Part shown: positions 7,862 through 15,169 of the stretch, piece by piece
Layout: the number at the start of each line of letters is the position of its first letter
How positions within the stretch are numbered: the first letter of the stretch is position 1
DNA from: Rugosimonospora acidiphila
GTDB lineage: Bacteria > Actinomycetota > Actinomycetes > Mycobacteriales > Micromonosporaceae
Length of the DNA: 64,000 nucleotides
Assembly (NCBI RefSeq): GCF_039543385.1
Contig: NZ_BAABJQ010000005.1
Location: 310,001-374,000, forward strand
Reading direction: 5' to 3'
Program-made: the position numbers and the translations under genes
Notes under the pieces: generated by a model
Seen by the model: the letters and a program-made list of their open reading frames with translations, nothing else
What the model was told of the DNA's origin: nothing
Database searches by the model: none

Positions 7862-8037
7862 CGCTCTACCACCGATCCGGATTCCGACCGCGAGGTCGGG
7901 GCCAACAGGCCGACGAACTTGAGGGTGAATACCCGGGTGCAGGACCGGCATTCCCAGGTCCCGTGCGCTTCCCCGTGCGGACGGAGATTTTCTTCGGCGC
8001 AGTACGGGCAGTGCTGAGGCGACACCCTCTCGCTCAT
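7858..8037 (-). CDS. Small zinc-ribbon protein in sulfate-reduction operon
   Basis: A 59-residue protein with two CXXC pairs (CPYCAEENL and CRSC), the spacing expected for one zinc ribbon. It has no other recognisable domain. It lies between sirA and cysH and its stop overlaps the cysH start (ATGA), so translation of the two is probably coupled. I recall homologues of the form CPYCAEENLRPHG at the same place in Streptomyces operons. That conserved position suggests a role in sulfate or sulfite reduction or its control, but no function is known to me. The ATG at 8037 (MSERVSP) is preferred to a longer upstream reading. Confidence 0.8.
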   Translation of the reverse strand: MSERVSPQHCPYCAEENLRPHGEAHGTWECRSCTRVFTLKFVGLLAPTSRSESGSVVER

Positions 8038-8041
8038 CGCT

Positions 8042-8072
8042 CCGCCTCGCTCCGCTCGTCGGAGCGAGGCGG
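8042..8072 (-). other. Intra-operon hairpin
   Basis: CCGCCTCGCTCC and GGAGCGAGGCGG form a perfect 12-bp stem with a 7-nt loop in the 76-nt gap between sirA and the zinc-ribbon gene. It could stabilise the sirA 3' end or reduce downstream expression. Confidence 0.5.
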
Positions 8073-8113
8073 CACGACCGCGCCGCAACCCCACTTCGCT
8101 CGCTGACGCTCGC

Positions 8114-9823
8114 TCACCTGAGCTCCGCCTCCTCGGCCCGGGCGACCCACTGTGAGAAGCTCTCGCCCTCCTGCCGGGCGCCGGCGTACCGGCGACCGAG
8201 CCGCTCCACGTAGTCCACGAGGTCCTCGGAGGTGGTCTTCAGACCACGCAGCTTGCGCCCGAAGCCGGCCTCCTGGCCCTCCGCCAGGGCCAGGCCGCCG
8301 CCCAGGTGCACCTGGAAGCCCTCGACCATCTCACCGTTCGGGCCCGGCACCAGCTGGCCCTTGAGCCCGATGTCGCCGACCTGGGTGCGGGCACAGGCGT
8401 TGGGGCAACCGTTGATGTTGACGGAGATGTCCACATCGATGTCGGCGAGCCGCTTCTCCAGCTCCTCGACCAGCTGGGCCGCCTTGGCCTTCGTCTCGAC
8501 GATGGCCAGCTTGCAGAACTCGATGCCGGTGCAGGCCATGGTCGAGCGCCGCCAGGACGACGGGCGGGCCTCCAGTCCGATTCCGCGCAGCGCCTCGATG
8601 AGGCTCTCCACCCGGTCCTCGGGCACGTCCAGCACAATCAGCTTCTGGTACGGGGTGGTGCGCACCCGGCCGCTGCCGTGCGCCTCGGCGATGTCCGCCA
8701 GGCTGGCCAGCGTCGTACCGCTGACCCGGCCGGCGATCGGGGCCACGCCGACGTAGTACAGGCCGTCCTTCTGCTTGTGCGCGCCGATGTGGTCGTGGGG
8801 GCGCTTGGGCAGTTCCGGGGCCGGGCCGTCGATCAGCTTCCGGTGCAGGTACTCGGTCTCCAGCACCTCCCGGAAGCGCTCGGGGCCCCAGTCCGCCATG
8901 AGGAACTTCAGCCGGGCGCGGGAGCGCAGCCGCCGGTACCCGTAGTCCCGGAAGATGCTGATCACGCCGAGCCAGACCTCGGCGGCCTCCTCCAGCGGCA
9001 CCCACACGCCCAGCCGCTTGGCCAGCATCGGGTTGGTGGAGAGGCCGCCGCCGACCCAGAGGTCGAAGCCCGGCCCGTGCTCGGGGTGCACCACGCCGAC
9101 GTACGAGATGTCGTTGGACTCGTACGGCAGGTCGGGCAGCCAGCCGATCGACGACTTGAACTTGCGGGGCAGGTTGGACAGCGACGGGTCCCCGATGTAC
9201 CGCTTGTTGATCTCGTCGATGACCGGGGTGGCGTCGAGCACCTCCTCGGCGGCGACGCCCGCCAGCGGGCTGCCCAGGATCACCCGGGGCGAATCGCCAC
9301 AGGCCTCGGTGGTGGACAGGCCCACCGCCTCCAGCTCGCGCCAGATCGCCGGCACGTTCTCGATCTCGATCCAGTGCATCTGGACGTTCTGCCGGTCGGT
9401 CACGTCCGCGGTGTCCCGGGAGTACGCCTGCGACACGTGTGCCACGGCACGCAGCTGAGCCAGGTCCAGCTGCCCGCCGTCGATGCGTACCCGCAGCATG
9501 AAGTACTCGTCGTCCAGCTCCTCCGGCTCCAGCACGGCGGTCCGGCCGCCGTCGATGCCGGGGCGGCGCTGGGTGTAGAGCCCGTACCAGCGGAACCGGC
9601 CGCGCAGGTCGGCCGGGTCGATACTGGCGAAGCCGCGGTGGGCGTAGATGTTCTCGATGCGCGCCCGGACGTTCAGCGGGTTGTCGTCCTTCTTGGAGCG
9701 CTCGTTGGCGTTGAGTGGCTCACGGTGGCCCAGCGCCCACTGTCCCTCACCACGGGCACGGCGGGGCGTTGCTCCGGCGGCGTTACCGCGTGCCGGGGCG
9801 GCCGAGCGGGAATTGACCGTCAT
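8114..9823 (-). CDS. sirA: Ferredoxin-dependent sulfite reductase
   Basis: Six-electron reduction of sulfite to sulfide with coupled siroheme and [4Fe-4S] centres. The 569-residue protein has the two-repeat nitrite/sulfite reductase layout. The cluster cysteines are in MACTGIEFCKLA (near residue 430) and NGCPNACAR (near residue 475). An N-terminal Tyr in RWYGLYTQRRPG and a cysteine in TEACGDSPR correspond to the residues that are cross-linked in the mycobacterial enzyme. The ATG at 9823 follows AGGAG. It is the first long gene of the operon with the zinc-ribbon protein, cysH and the chelatase, and is preceded by a cysteine-containing leader peptide. It is called nirA in mycobacteria. Confidence 0.94.
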   Translation of the reverse strand: MTVNSRSAAPARGNAAGATPRRARGEGQWALGHREPLNANERSKKDDNPLNVRARIENIYAHRGFASIDPADLRGRFRWYGLYTQRRPGIDGGRTAVLEPEELDDEYFMLRVRIDGGQLDLAQLRAVAHVSQAYSRDTADVTDRQNVQMHWIEIENVPAIWRELEAVGLSTTEACGDSPRVILGSPLAGVAAEEVLDATPVIDEINKRYIGDPSLSNLPRKFKSSIGWLPDLPYESNDISYVGVVHPEHGPGFDLWVGGGLSTNPMLAKRLGVWVPLEEAAEVWLGVISIFRDYGYRRLRSRARLKFLMADWGPERFREVLETEYLHRKLIDGPAPELPKRPHDHIGAHKQKDGLYYVGVAPIAGRVSGTTLASLADIAEAHGSGRVRTTPYQKLIVLDVPEDRVESLIEALRGIGLEARPSSWRRSTMACTGIEFCKLAIVETKAKAAQLVEELEKRLADIDVDISVNINGCPNACARTQVGDIGLKGQLVPGPNGEMVEGFQVHLGGGLALAEGQEAGFGRKLRGLKTTSEDLVDYVERLGRRYAGARQEGESFSQWVARAEEAELR

Positions 9824-9948
9824 CTCGCGTCTCCTGTTTCACGGGGAGCGCGCGTACCCGCACGGGCCGCCTGGCGGCTGCCAGGACGGTGACAACGGTG
9901 TCAGGAGTCCGGCGGTACGCGCGGCCCTGCCTGATCAAGCGGGCTGCG
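9824..9948 (-). promoter_or_regulatory. sirA leader RNA with possible attenuating structures
   Basis: The RNA between the leader peptide stop and sirA contains CCTGGC-AGCC-GCCAGG, a perfect 6-bp hairpin (9874-9889), a longer pairing of GCGCGTACC with GGTACGCGC across it, and a CTCCTG (9902-9907) complementary to the CAGGAG of the sirA ribosome-binding site (9831-9836). Alternative folding could therefore link leader translation to sirA expression. This is read by eye; no folding energy was computed. Confidence 0.45.
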
Positions 9949-10050
9949 TCAGTGGGCCGGACGACACATGGCGCTGCGCACGCGGCCGTAGTCCACGTGT
10001 CGACGAGCGGTCAGCAAGACCACGCGGGCGCGGTGCGCGCCATCATTCAT
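9949..10050 (-). CDS. Cysteine-responsive type leader peptide upstream of sirA
   Basis: A 33-codon reading frame on the minus strand (ATG at 10050, TGA at 9951-9949) encodes a peptide whose core, LLTARRHVDYGRVRSAMCR, fits the small actinobacterial leader-peptide family with RRHVD and a Cys near the end that precedes sulfur-assimilation operons. A cysteine codon lies five codons before the stop. Related cysteine-containing short frames in mycobacteria are known to act as cysteine-responsive attenuators. The first ATG has only GGAAG close upstream, so a later GTG (VVLLTARR) could be the true start. The sirA gene begins 125 nt downstream of the stop. Confidence 0.75.
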   Translation of the reverse strand: MNDGAHRARVVLLTARRHVDYGRVRSAMCRPAH

Positions 10051-10221
10051 GGTCTTCCACATGCTTACCAGGTTCCCATACCAGGGTCGTTACCAACAGG
10101 GTGTCGCTGTTCACTCCCGGGTGATGGGAACGGGCGCTCTGCCGGGAATGCCGCCGCGCACCCGGATCCGCGCTCCCCGGAACTCGATCGTCCGTGGCCA
10201 TTTGCACCATATCGTAGCGGT

Positions 10222-11874
10222 ATGGGCGTGCTCCGGGCCGGCGCGCGGTTCGCGGTACGGGCGTTCTGGCTGTGGCCCGCGCTGGTCACGCTCGGGCTCG
10301 GGCTGGCCCGGCTGGGCCGGCCGGCGCTGTGGGCCGACGAGCTGGCGACCTGGGGCGCGGTGCGGCTGAGCTGGGGCCGGCTGTTCCGGCTGCTGCACGA
10401 CGTGGACGCCGTGCTCGGGCCGTACTACACGGTGGAGAAGGCGTGGACCACGCTGTTCGGCACCTCGACCGTGGCCCTGCGACTGCCCTCCGTGCTGGCG
10501 ATGGCGGCCGCCGCGGCACTGGTGGCGGTGCTGGGCGCCCGGCTCGGCGGGGGCCGGTGGCCCGGCCTGCTCGCCGGGCTGGTGTTCGCGGTGGTACCGG
10601 CGACGTCCCGGTACGCGCAGGAGGCCCGGTCGTACGCGTTCACCATCCTGCTCGCGGTGCTCGCCACCTGGGTGCTGGTCCGGCTGCTGGAGCGCCCGAC
10701 CGCCGGACGGGCGGCCGGGTACGGGGTGGCCGTGGCGGGGCTCGGCGCGGCCCACCTGGCCGGCCTGCTGCTGCTGGTAGGGCACGCGGTGGCGGTGCTC
10801 GCGGCCTGGGCGCCCGGTCGGCGACCGGAGCCGGCGTCGGGGGTTGCGTCGGGGACGCCCGGCGGCGCTCAGCCGGGCGAGGCGGGGGCGCCCGGCCCCG
10901 ACCCGGCCCGGCCCGCCGGCGCTGGCGAGACAGCGGGCCGCGCTGTCCCGACAGCGGCTCGCGCGGCGGCGTGGCGCTGGCTGGTGGCGGCCGGCCTGGC
11001 CGTGCTGGTGCTGGCGCCGCTGGCCCGGCTCGGGCACCGGCAGCGGGCGCAGATCTCCTGGATCGCCCCGTCCAGCTGGCGCACCCTGGCCGGCGAGCCG
11101 GCCGTGATCCTCGGCGACGCCGGGGTGGGCGCCGCGGTGGTGGTGCTGGCCCTGCTCGGGCTGTGCCGGCTGGGGCTGAGTCGGCTCGGATCTGGCCGGG
11201 ACAGATCGGGCCGGGACGGGTCGGGCCGGGACGATCGGGCCGGTACCCGCCCGGCGCTCCTGCTGGCCGGCTGGGCGGTCGCCCCGGTCGTGGTGCTGTA
11301 CCTGGCCGGCGAGTTCACGCCCGCGTTCTGGCCCCGGTACCTGCTCTACACCATGCCGGCCCTCGTGCTGCTCGCCGCGATCTTCCTGGCCGGAATCGGC
11401 CGGCGCTGGGCCGTCGCCGCCCTGATCGTCGTCGCGCTGTTCGGGGCGACGGCCCAGGCCGCGATCAGGGGCCCGGCCGGGCACAACCACGACACGCGCG
11501 GGGCCGCCGCGATCATCGCCGCCGGGGACCGGCCCGGCGACGCGATCGCGTACGCGCTGCGCGAACCGGTGGTGCCGTGGGAGGCCCGGGACATCGTGGC
11601 CCGCTACGTCCCGGCCGACCGCCGGCCGCGCGACGTGTTCGAGGTAGCCCCGCAGCGCGTCGACGGGCGGCTGACCGCCACCGAGTGCCCGGACCTGGCC
11701 GGCTGCCTGGCGGCGGCGAACCCGGGCCGGATCTGGGTGCTGCGCTACCAGAGCCAGCCCGACCCCCTGCGCGACCTCGGGCAGCCCAAAGAGGACCTGC
11801 TGCGCGCGCACTACTCGGTGACCCGGGTCTGGCTGCTGGAGGGGCTGACCGTCGGGCTGCTGACGAGGCGCTAG
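10222..11874 (+). CDS. Membrane glycosyltransferase of the GT39/ArnT-like type
   Basis: Polytopic membrane protein of 550 residues, predicted to transfer a sugar from a polyprenyl-phosphate donor to an extracytoplasmic acceptor. The first extracellular loop carries the acidic motif WADELATWG (near residue 40), the catalytic DE signature of GT-C enzymes, and RYAQEARSYAF (near residue 130) is also typical. About nine to ten hydrophobic helices follow. A 50-residue Gly/Pro/Ala-rich linker (about 197-250) interrupts the membrane domain, and a small soluble C-terminal domain ends the protein. The ATG at 10222 is chosen because it begins the first helix. The acceptor is unknown. Its stop overlaps the converging pdtaS stop by 4 nt. 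Confidence 0.78.
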   Translation: MGVLRAGARFAVRAFWLWPALVTLGLGLARLGRPALWADELATWGAVRLSWGRLFRLLHDVDAVLGPYYTVEKAWTTLFGTSTVALRLPSVLAMAAAAALVAVLGARLGGGRWPGLLAGLVFAVVPATSRYAQEARSYAFTILLAVLATWVLVRLLERPTAGRAAGYGVAVAGLGAAHLAGLLLLVGHAVAVLAAWAPGRRPEPASGVASGTPGGAQPGEAGAPGPDPARPAGAGETAGRAVPTAARAAAWRWLVAAGLAVLVLAPLARLGHRQRAQISWIAPSSWRTLAGEPAVILGDAGVGAAVVVLALLGLCRLGLSRLGSGRDRSGRDGSGRDDRAGTRPALLLAGWAVAPVVVLYLAGEFTPAFWPRYLLYTMPALVLLAAIFLAGIGRRWAVAALIVVALFGATAQAAIRGPAGHNHDTRGAAAIIAAGDRPGDAIAYALREPVVPWEARDIVARYVPADRRPRDVFEVAPQRVDGRLTATECPDLAGCLAAANPGRIWVLRYQSQPDPLRDLGQPKEDLLRAHYSVTRVWLLEGLTVGLLTRR

Positions 11875-13355
11875 CTCCGCTTGGTCAGGGGTACCACCAG
11901 CATCGCCTCGGTACCGCCGCCGGACCGGCCCCGCAGCTCGATGCTGCCGCGCAGCTCGCCGGTGACCAGGGTGCGCACGATCTGGAGGCCGAGCCGCTCC
12001 CCGCCGTCCAGCCGGAAGTCGGGCGGCAGCCCGACCCCGCTGTCGACGACCGTCACGTGCAGCTGCTTGCGGAACCGGTGCGCGGTCACGGTGACCGAGC
12101 CGCCGTCGCCCGGCGCGAACCCGTGCTCCACCGCGTTGATCAACAGCTCGTTGAGGACCATCACGAGCGGCGTGGCGACCTCGGCGGGCAGTACCCCGAA
12201 GGTGCCCTCCCGGCCGATACGCACCTTGGAGTCGGGCGCGGCCACCTCGGCGGCGGCGAACGCCACCCGGTCCACGATCCCGTCGAACTCCACCACCTCG
12301 TCGCTGGACATGGACAGCGTCTCGTGTACCAGCGCGATCGAGGCCACCCGCCGTACCGACTCCTCGAGCGCCGCCCGCGCGGCCGGTGCCCGGCGCGCCT
12401 GCAGCCGCAGCAGCGCGGCGACGGTCTGCAGGTTGTTCTTCACCCGGTGGTGGATCTCCCGGATGGTGGCGTCCTTGGTGATCAGCGCCCGGTCCCGCAG
12501 GCGCACCTCGGTGATGTCCCGCACCAGCACCAGCGCGCCGATCGGCACCCCGGCCGGCATCAGCGGCAGCGCCCGGATCAGCATCGAGGCGCCCCGGGCG
12601 TCGATCTCCTTGCGGGCCGGGGCCTCGCCGCGCAGCGCGGCCAATATCCGCTCGCCGGCGTCGGTGCCCTCCATCGGGTCGTCGGTCAGCCGGGCGGTCA
12701 ACGCGGCCAGGTCCTCGCCGACCAGGTGGGCGGGCAGCCCCAGGCGCCGGTACGCGGACTGGGCGTTGGGGCTGGCGTAGCTGACCTTGCCGGCGCCGTC
12801 GAGCCGGATCAGCCCGTCGCCGACCCGGGGAGCGCTGGTCACCTCGCCCGGGTGCCGCTTCGGCGCGAAGGTGCCGTCGGTCATCATCTGGGCCAGGTCG
12901 TCGGCCGTGGTCAGGTAGTTGAGCTCCAGCTGGCTGGGGCTGCGGGCGGTGGACAGGTTGGTGTCCCGTCCGACCACCGCGATCACCCGGCTGTGGCCAC
13001 GACGGCGGATCGGGATGGCTTCGTACCGGGCCGGGGTGTCGCCGTACCAGACGGGGTCGCCCTCGCGCCAGATCCGGCCCTGGGTACGGGCGACGGTGAG
13101 GTGGGCCACCTCCGGCCCGCCGGCCACCCGGCCCACCTGATCATCCTGGTACGCCGTCGGCGCGGTGGTCGGGCGCACCTGAGCCACGCACAGGTACTCG
13201 GTCGGCTCGCGGTCCCCGATCGGCACCCAGAGCAGCAGATCGGCGAAGGACAGATCGGAGACCAACTGCCAGTCGCCGGCAAGCCGGTGCAGGTGCTCGA
13301 TATCGGCCGGCTCGAGCGAGGTGTGCTCCTCGACCAGATCACGCAGCGTGGACAC
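11871..13355 (-). CDS. pdtaS: PdtaS-type cytosolic sensor histidine kinase
   Basis: Soluble histidine kinase of 494 residues, expected to phosphorylate an ANTAR-type RNA-binding response regulator. An N-terminal GAF-like region (about 1-145) and a PAS-like region (about 150-285) precede the HisKA_2 H-box EIHHRVKNNLQTVAALLRLQ near residue 300. The HATPase domain has the N-box NELLINAVEH and the G-box VVDSGVGLPPDF and GLQIVRTLV. There is no membrane helix. The start is the GTG at 13355 (VSTLRDLVEEH), matching where homologues begin. Presence with whiB1 in the same neighbourhood mirrors the mycobacterial whiB1-pdtaS adjacency. The partner regulator is not in this window. Confidence 0.88.
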   Translation of the reverse strand: MSTLRDLVEEHTSLEPADIEHLHRLAGDWQLVSDLSFADLLLWVPIGDREPTEYLCVAQVRPTTAPTAYQDDQVGRVAGGPEVAHLTVARTQGRIWREGDPVWYGDTPARYEAIPIRRRGHSRVIAVVGRDTNLSTARSPSQLELNYLTTADDLAQMMTDGTFAPKRHPGEVTSAPRVGDGLIRLDGAGKVSYASPNAQSAYRRLGLPAHLVGEDLAALTARLTDDPMEGTDAGERILAALRGEAPARKEIDARGASMLIRALPLMPAGVPIGALVLVRDITEVRLRDRALITKDATIREIHHRVKNNLQTVAALLRLQARRAPAARAALEESVRRVASIALVHETLSMSSDEVVEFDGIVDRVAFAAAEVAAPDSKVRIGREGTFGVLPAEVATPLVMVLNELLINAVEHGFAPGDGGSVTVTAHRFRKQLHVTVVDSGVGLPPDFRLDGGERLGLQIVRTLVTGELRGSIELRGRSGGGTEAMLVVPLTKRS

Positions 13356-13408
13356 GGGACAAGGGTGCCATGCGTTCCCGGCCAGCGTGAGGGGGTAGCG
13401 TCGCTGAC

Positions 13409-13852
13409 GTGTTACGACGCACCGCTTCGTCCCTTGCCACGCTGGCCATGTCGACCGCTGCCCTGGCCGGCTGCGGGTTCGTCGGGGCACACAACGTCAG
13501 CGACCAGAAGCCGAACGGCTTCGTTCTGCGCGGCCACGTCTCCGTGCCGGTACCGGCCGGGGACTCCGGCAAGTCCGGCGCCGCGTGCGACTCCTCCCTG
13601 CCCGGCGTGGCCCCCAACACCCAGGTGAAGGTGACCGACCCGCAGGGCCACGAGATCGCGGTGGGCTACCTCGGCGACGGCCTGATCGGGGCCAGCACGT
13701 CCGGTAACACCTGTGACTTCCCGTTCGAGATCCCGCAGGTACCCGGCGGGGTGGCCAGCTACGGCCTCACGGTGGCCGGCCGCCCGACGCAGACCTTCCC
13801 CGCCGAGTCGCTGCGCGAGAGCCAGACCGCGGTCATCTCGTTCGACTCGTAG
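13409..13852 (+). CDS. Predicted lipoprotein, unknown function
   Basis: A 147-residue exported protein. The N-terminus has a short basic region, a hydrophobic core and the lipobox LAGC, so Cys22 would be lipidated and the protein anchored on the outer face of the membrane. Two further cysteines in the mature part (AACDSS and NTCDFPF) may form a disulfide. The rest looks like a small beta-rich domain. GAGGGGG lies upstream of the GTG start. It is transcribed divergently from pdtaS, 53 nt away. I do not recognise a named family. Confidence 0.75.
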   Translation: MLRRTASSLATLAMSTAALAGCGFVGAHNVSDQKPNGFVLRGHVSVPVPAGDSGKSGAACDSSLPGVAPNTQVKVTDPQGHEIAVGYLGDGLIGASTSGNTCDFPFEIPQVPGGVASYGLTVAGRPTQTFPAESLRESQTAVISFDS

Positions 13853-13927
13853 GAACGCCCGAGCGGCGCCCGCCGGCCGGGGCGTGGAACGGCCCGGGCC
13901 GGCTGGTGGGCGCCTGTGCCGGCCGGC

Positions 13928-14983
13928 TCAGCGGGTGACGGTGACCTTCTTGAGGCCGCGGGGAGCGTCCGGGTCCTCGCCCCGGGCCAGCGCCAGGGCC
14001 AGGGCCAGCCGCTGCAGCGGCAGGATGTCCAGCAGCGGCGCGTACCGCTCGTCCACCGCCGGAGTCGGGATCCGCAGCGCCGACCCCGGTGCGTCCGAGG
14101 GGCCGACCGCCACCACGTCCGCCCGCCGCTCCCCCAGCCGGGCCAGCACCTCGCGCATGGCGGCCCCACCCGGCCCGTTGCCCACCACGGCGAGCACCGG
14201 CACGTCCGGGTCGGCCATCGCGAGCGGGCCGTGCAGCAGGTCCGCGCCGGAGAACGCCAGCGCCGGCAGGTACGACGTCTCCATGAGCTTGAGCGCCGTC
14301 TCCCGGGCCGTCGGGTACGCGTACCCCCGCCCGGTGGTCACCACCCGCCCCGCGAACCGGTACCGCGCCGCCAGCTGCCACGCCGTCTGGTCCTCCAGCA
14401 CGGCCGAGGCCAGGCCGGGCAGCCGGTCCAGCTCCCGCCGCTCGTCGGCCGGGAGCACGCCGTCCCCGGCCCGTATCCCCTCGATCAACATCAGCAGCGC
14501 GAGCAGTTCGGCCGTGTAGGTCTTGGTCGCCGCGACCGCCCGCTCGTGCCCGGCGGCCACGTCGAGGCGCAGCTCGCTGGCCTCGGCGAGCGGGGATTTC
14601 GGGTTGTTCGTCACGGCGAGCGTCAGCGCGCCGGACTCGCGGGCCACCCGGACCACCTCGACGAGGTCAGCCGAGCCGCCACTCTGGCTGACCCCGATCA
14701 CCAGGGCGTCGCGCAGGTCGGGCCGCGCGCCGAACACGGTGATGGTGGACGGGCTGGCCAGGCCCGTCGAGATGCCCAGCCGAATCTCCGCCAGGTAGGC
14801 GCCGTAGAGCGCCGCGTGGTCGGAGGTACCCCGCGCGGTGAACACGATGTGCCGCGGCCGGTGCGCCGCGATGACGGCCGCCACCCGCGCGATGGAATCG
14901 GCGTGCGCGCCGCTCAACAGCCGCGAGAACACCTCTGGTTGCTCGGCGATGTCCGCCGCCATGCCCACGCCACGCTCGGTCAT
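13928..14983 (-). CDS. SIS-domain amino-sugar phosphate isomerase/deaminase-like protein
   Basis: A 351-residue protein with two SIS domains, like the isomerase half of GlmS but without the glutaminase domain. The phosphate-binding serines are in ARGTSDHAALYG (near residue 50) and GVSQSGGSADLVEV (near residue 97). ETALKLMETSYLPALAFSG near residue 230 matches the GlmS substrate-binding region. Likely roles are glucosamine-6-phosphate deamination (NagB-II type) or a related aldose-ketose isomerisation; the exact reaction is inference. The ATG at 14983 follows GGAGG. Palindromic operator-like sequences lie just upstream, suggesting regulation by a sugar-responsive repressor. Confidence 0.82.
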   Translation of the reverse strand: MTERGVGMAADIAEQPEVFSRLLSGAHADSIARVAAVIAAHRPRHIVFTARGTSDHAALYGAYLAEIRLGISTGLASPSTITVFGARPDLRDALVIGVSQSGGSADLVEVVRVARESGALTLAVTNNPKSPLAEASELRLDVAAGHERAVAATKTYTAELLALLMLIEGIRAGDGVLPADERRELDRLPGLASAVLEDQTAWQLAARYRFAGRVVTTGRGYAYPTARETALKLMETSYLPALAFSGADLLHGPLAMADPDVPVLAVVGNGPGGAAMREVLARLGERRADVVAVGPSDAPGSALRIPTPAVDERYAPLLDILPLQRLALALALARGEDPDAPRGLKKVTVTR

Positions 14984-15023
14984 CGCCGGTCCTCCTTCGA
15001 TCACGCCGTGCTCATTATCCGCG

Positions 15024-15088
15024 CATTGTGTGCGCAGTCTTGCACAATGGCTCGCCGATTCGCAGCGGTACGAGCAGTGATGTGCACA
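15024..15088 (-). promoter_or_regulatory. Operator-like inverted repeats upstream of SIS gene
   Basis: CATTGTG-N12-CACAATG (15024-15030 and 15043-15049) is a perfect 7-bp inverted repeat 40 nt before the SIS gene start, and the palindrome TGTGCACA (15081-15088) lies further upstream. The half-site TTGTGCA recurs in both. The layout resembles a GntR- or DeoR-type operator pair. It is not the DasR consensus. Confidence 0.45.
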
Positions 15089-15103
15089 ACGATCGGTAAG
15101 AAT

Positions 15104-15144
15104 GATCGCCGCCCGGGACCGTGTCACGGTCCCGGGCGGCGATC
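15104..15144 (-). terminator. 41-bp perfect palindrome, terminator of MFS gene
   Basis: Two 20-nt arms (15104-15123 and 15125-15144) are perfectly complementary around one central T; the arms contain GCCGCCCGGGACCGTG. It begins 26 nt after the MFS transporter stop and is followed on the minus strand by a mildly T-rich ATTCTTACC. It separates the MFS gene from the SIS gene promoter. Confidence 0.75.
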
Positions 15145-15169
15145 GGGTCGAACCGGCTCGGCCGCGTTC

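Noticed and set aside
10014..10050. A second short frame (MMARTAPAWSC) in the sirA leader that also ends in Cys
   Set aside because: Out of frame with the conserved RRHVD...C peptide and lacking its sequence; likely coincidental, although it overlaps the same start region.
10272..13628. Plus-strand open frame of more than 1,100 codons over the glycosyltransferase and antisense to pdtaS
   Set aside because: Arg/Gly/Ala-rich translation with no domain; an artefact of high G+C opposite two well-supported genes.
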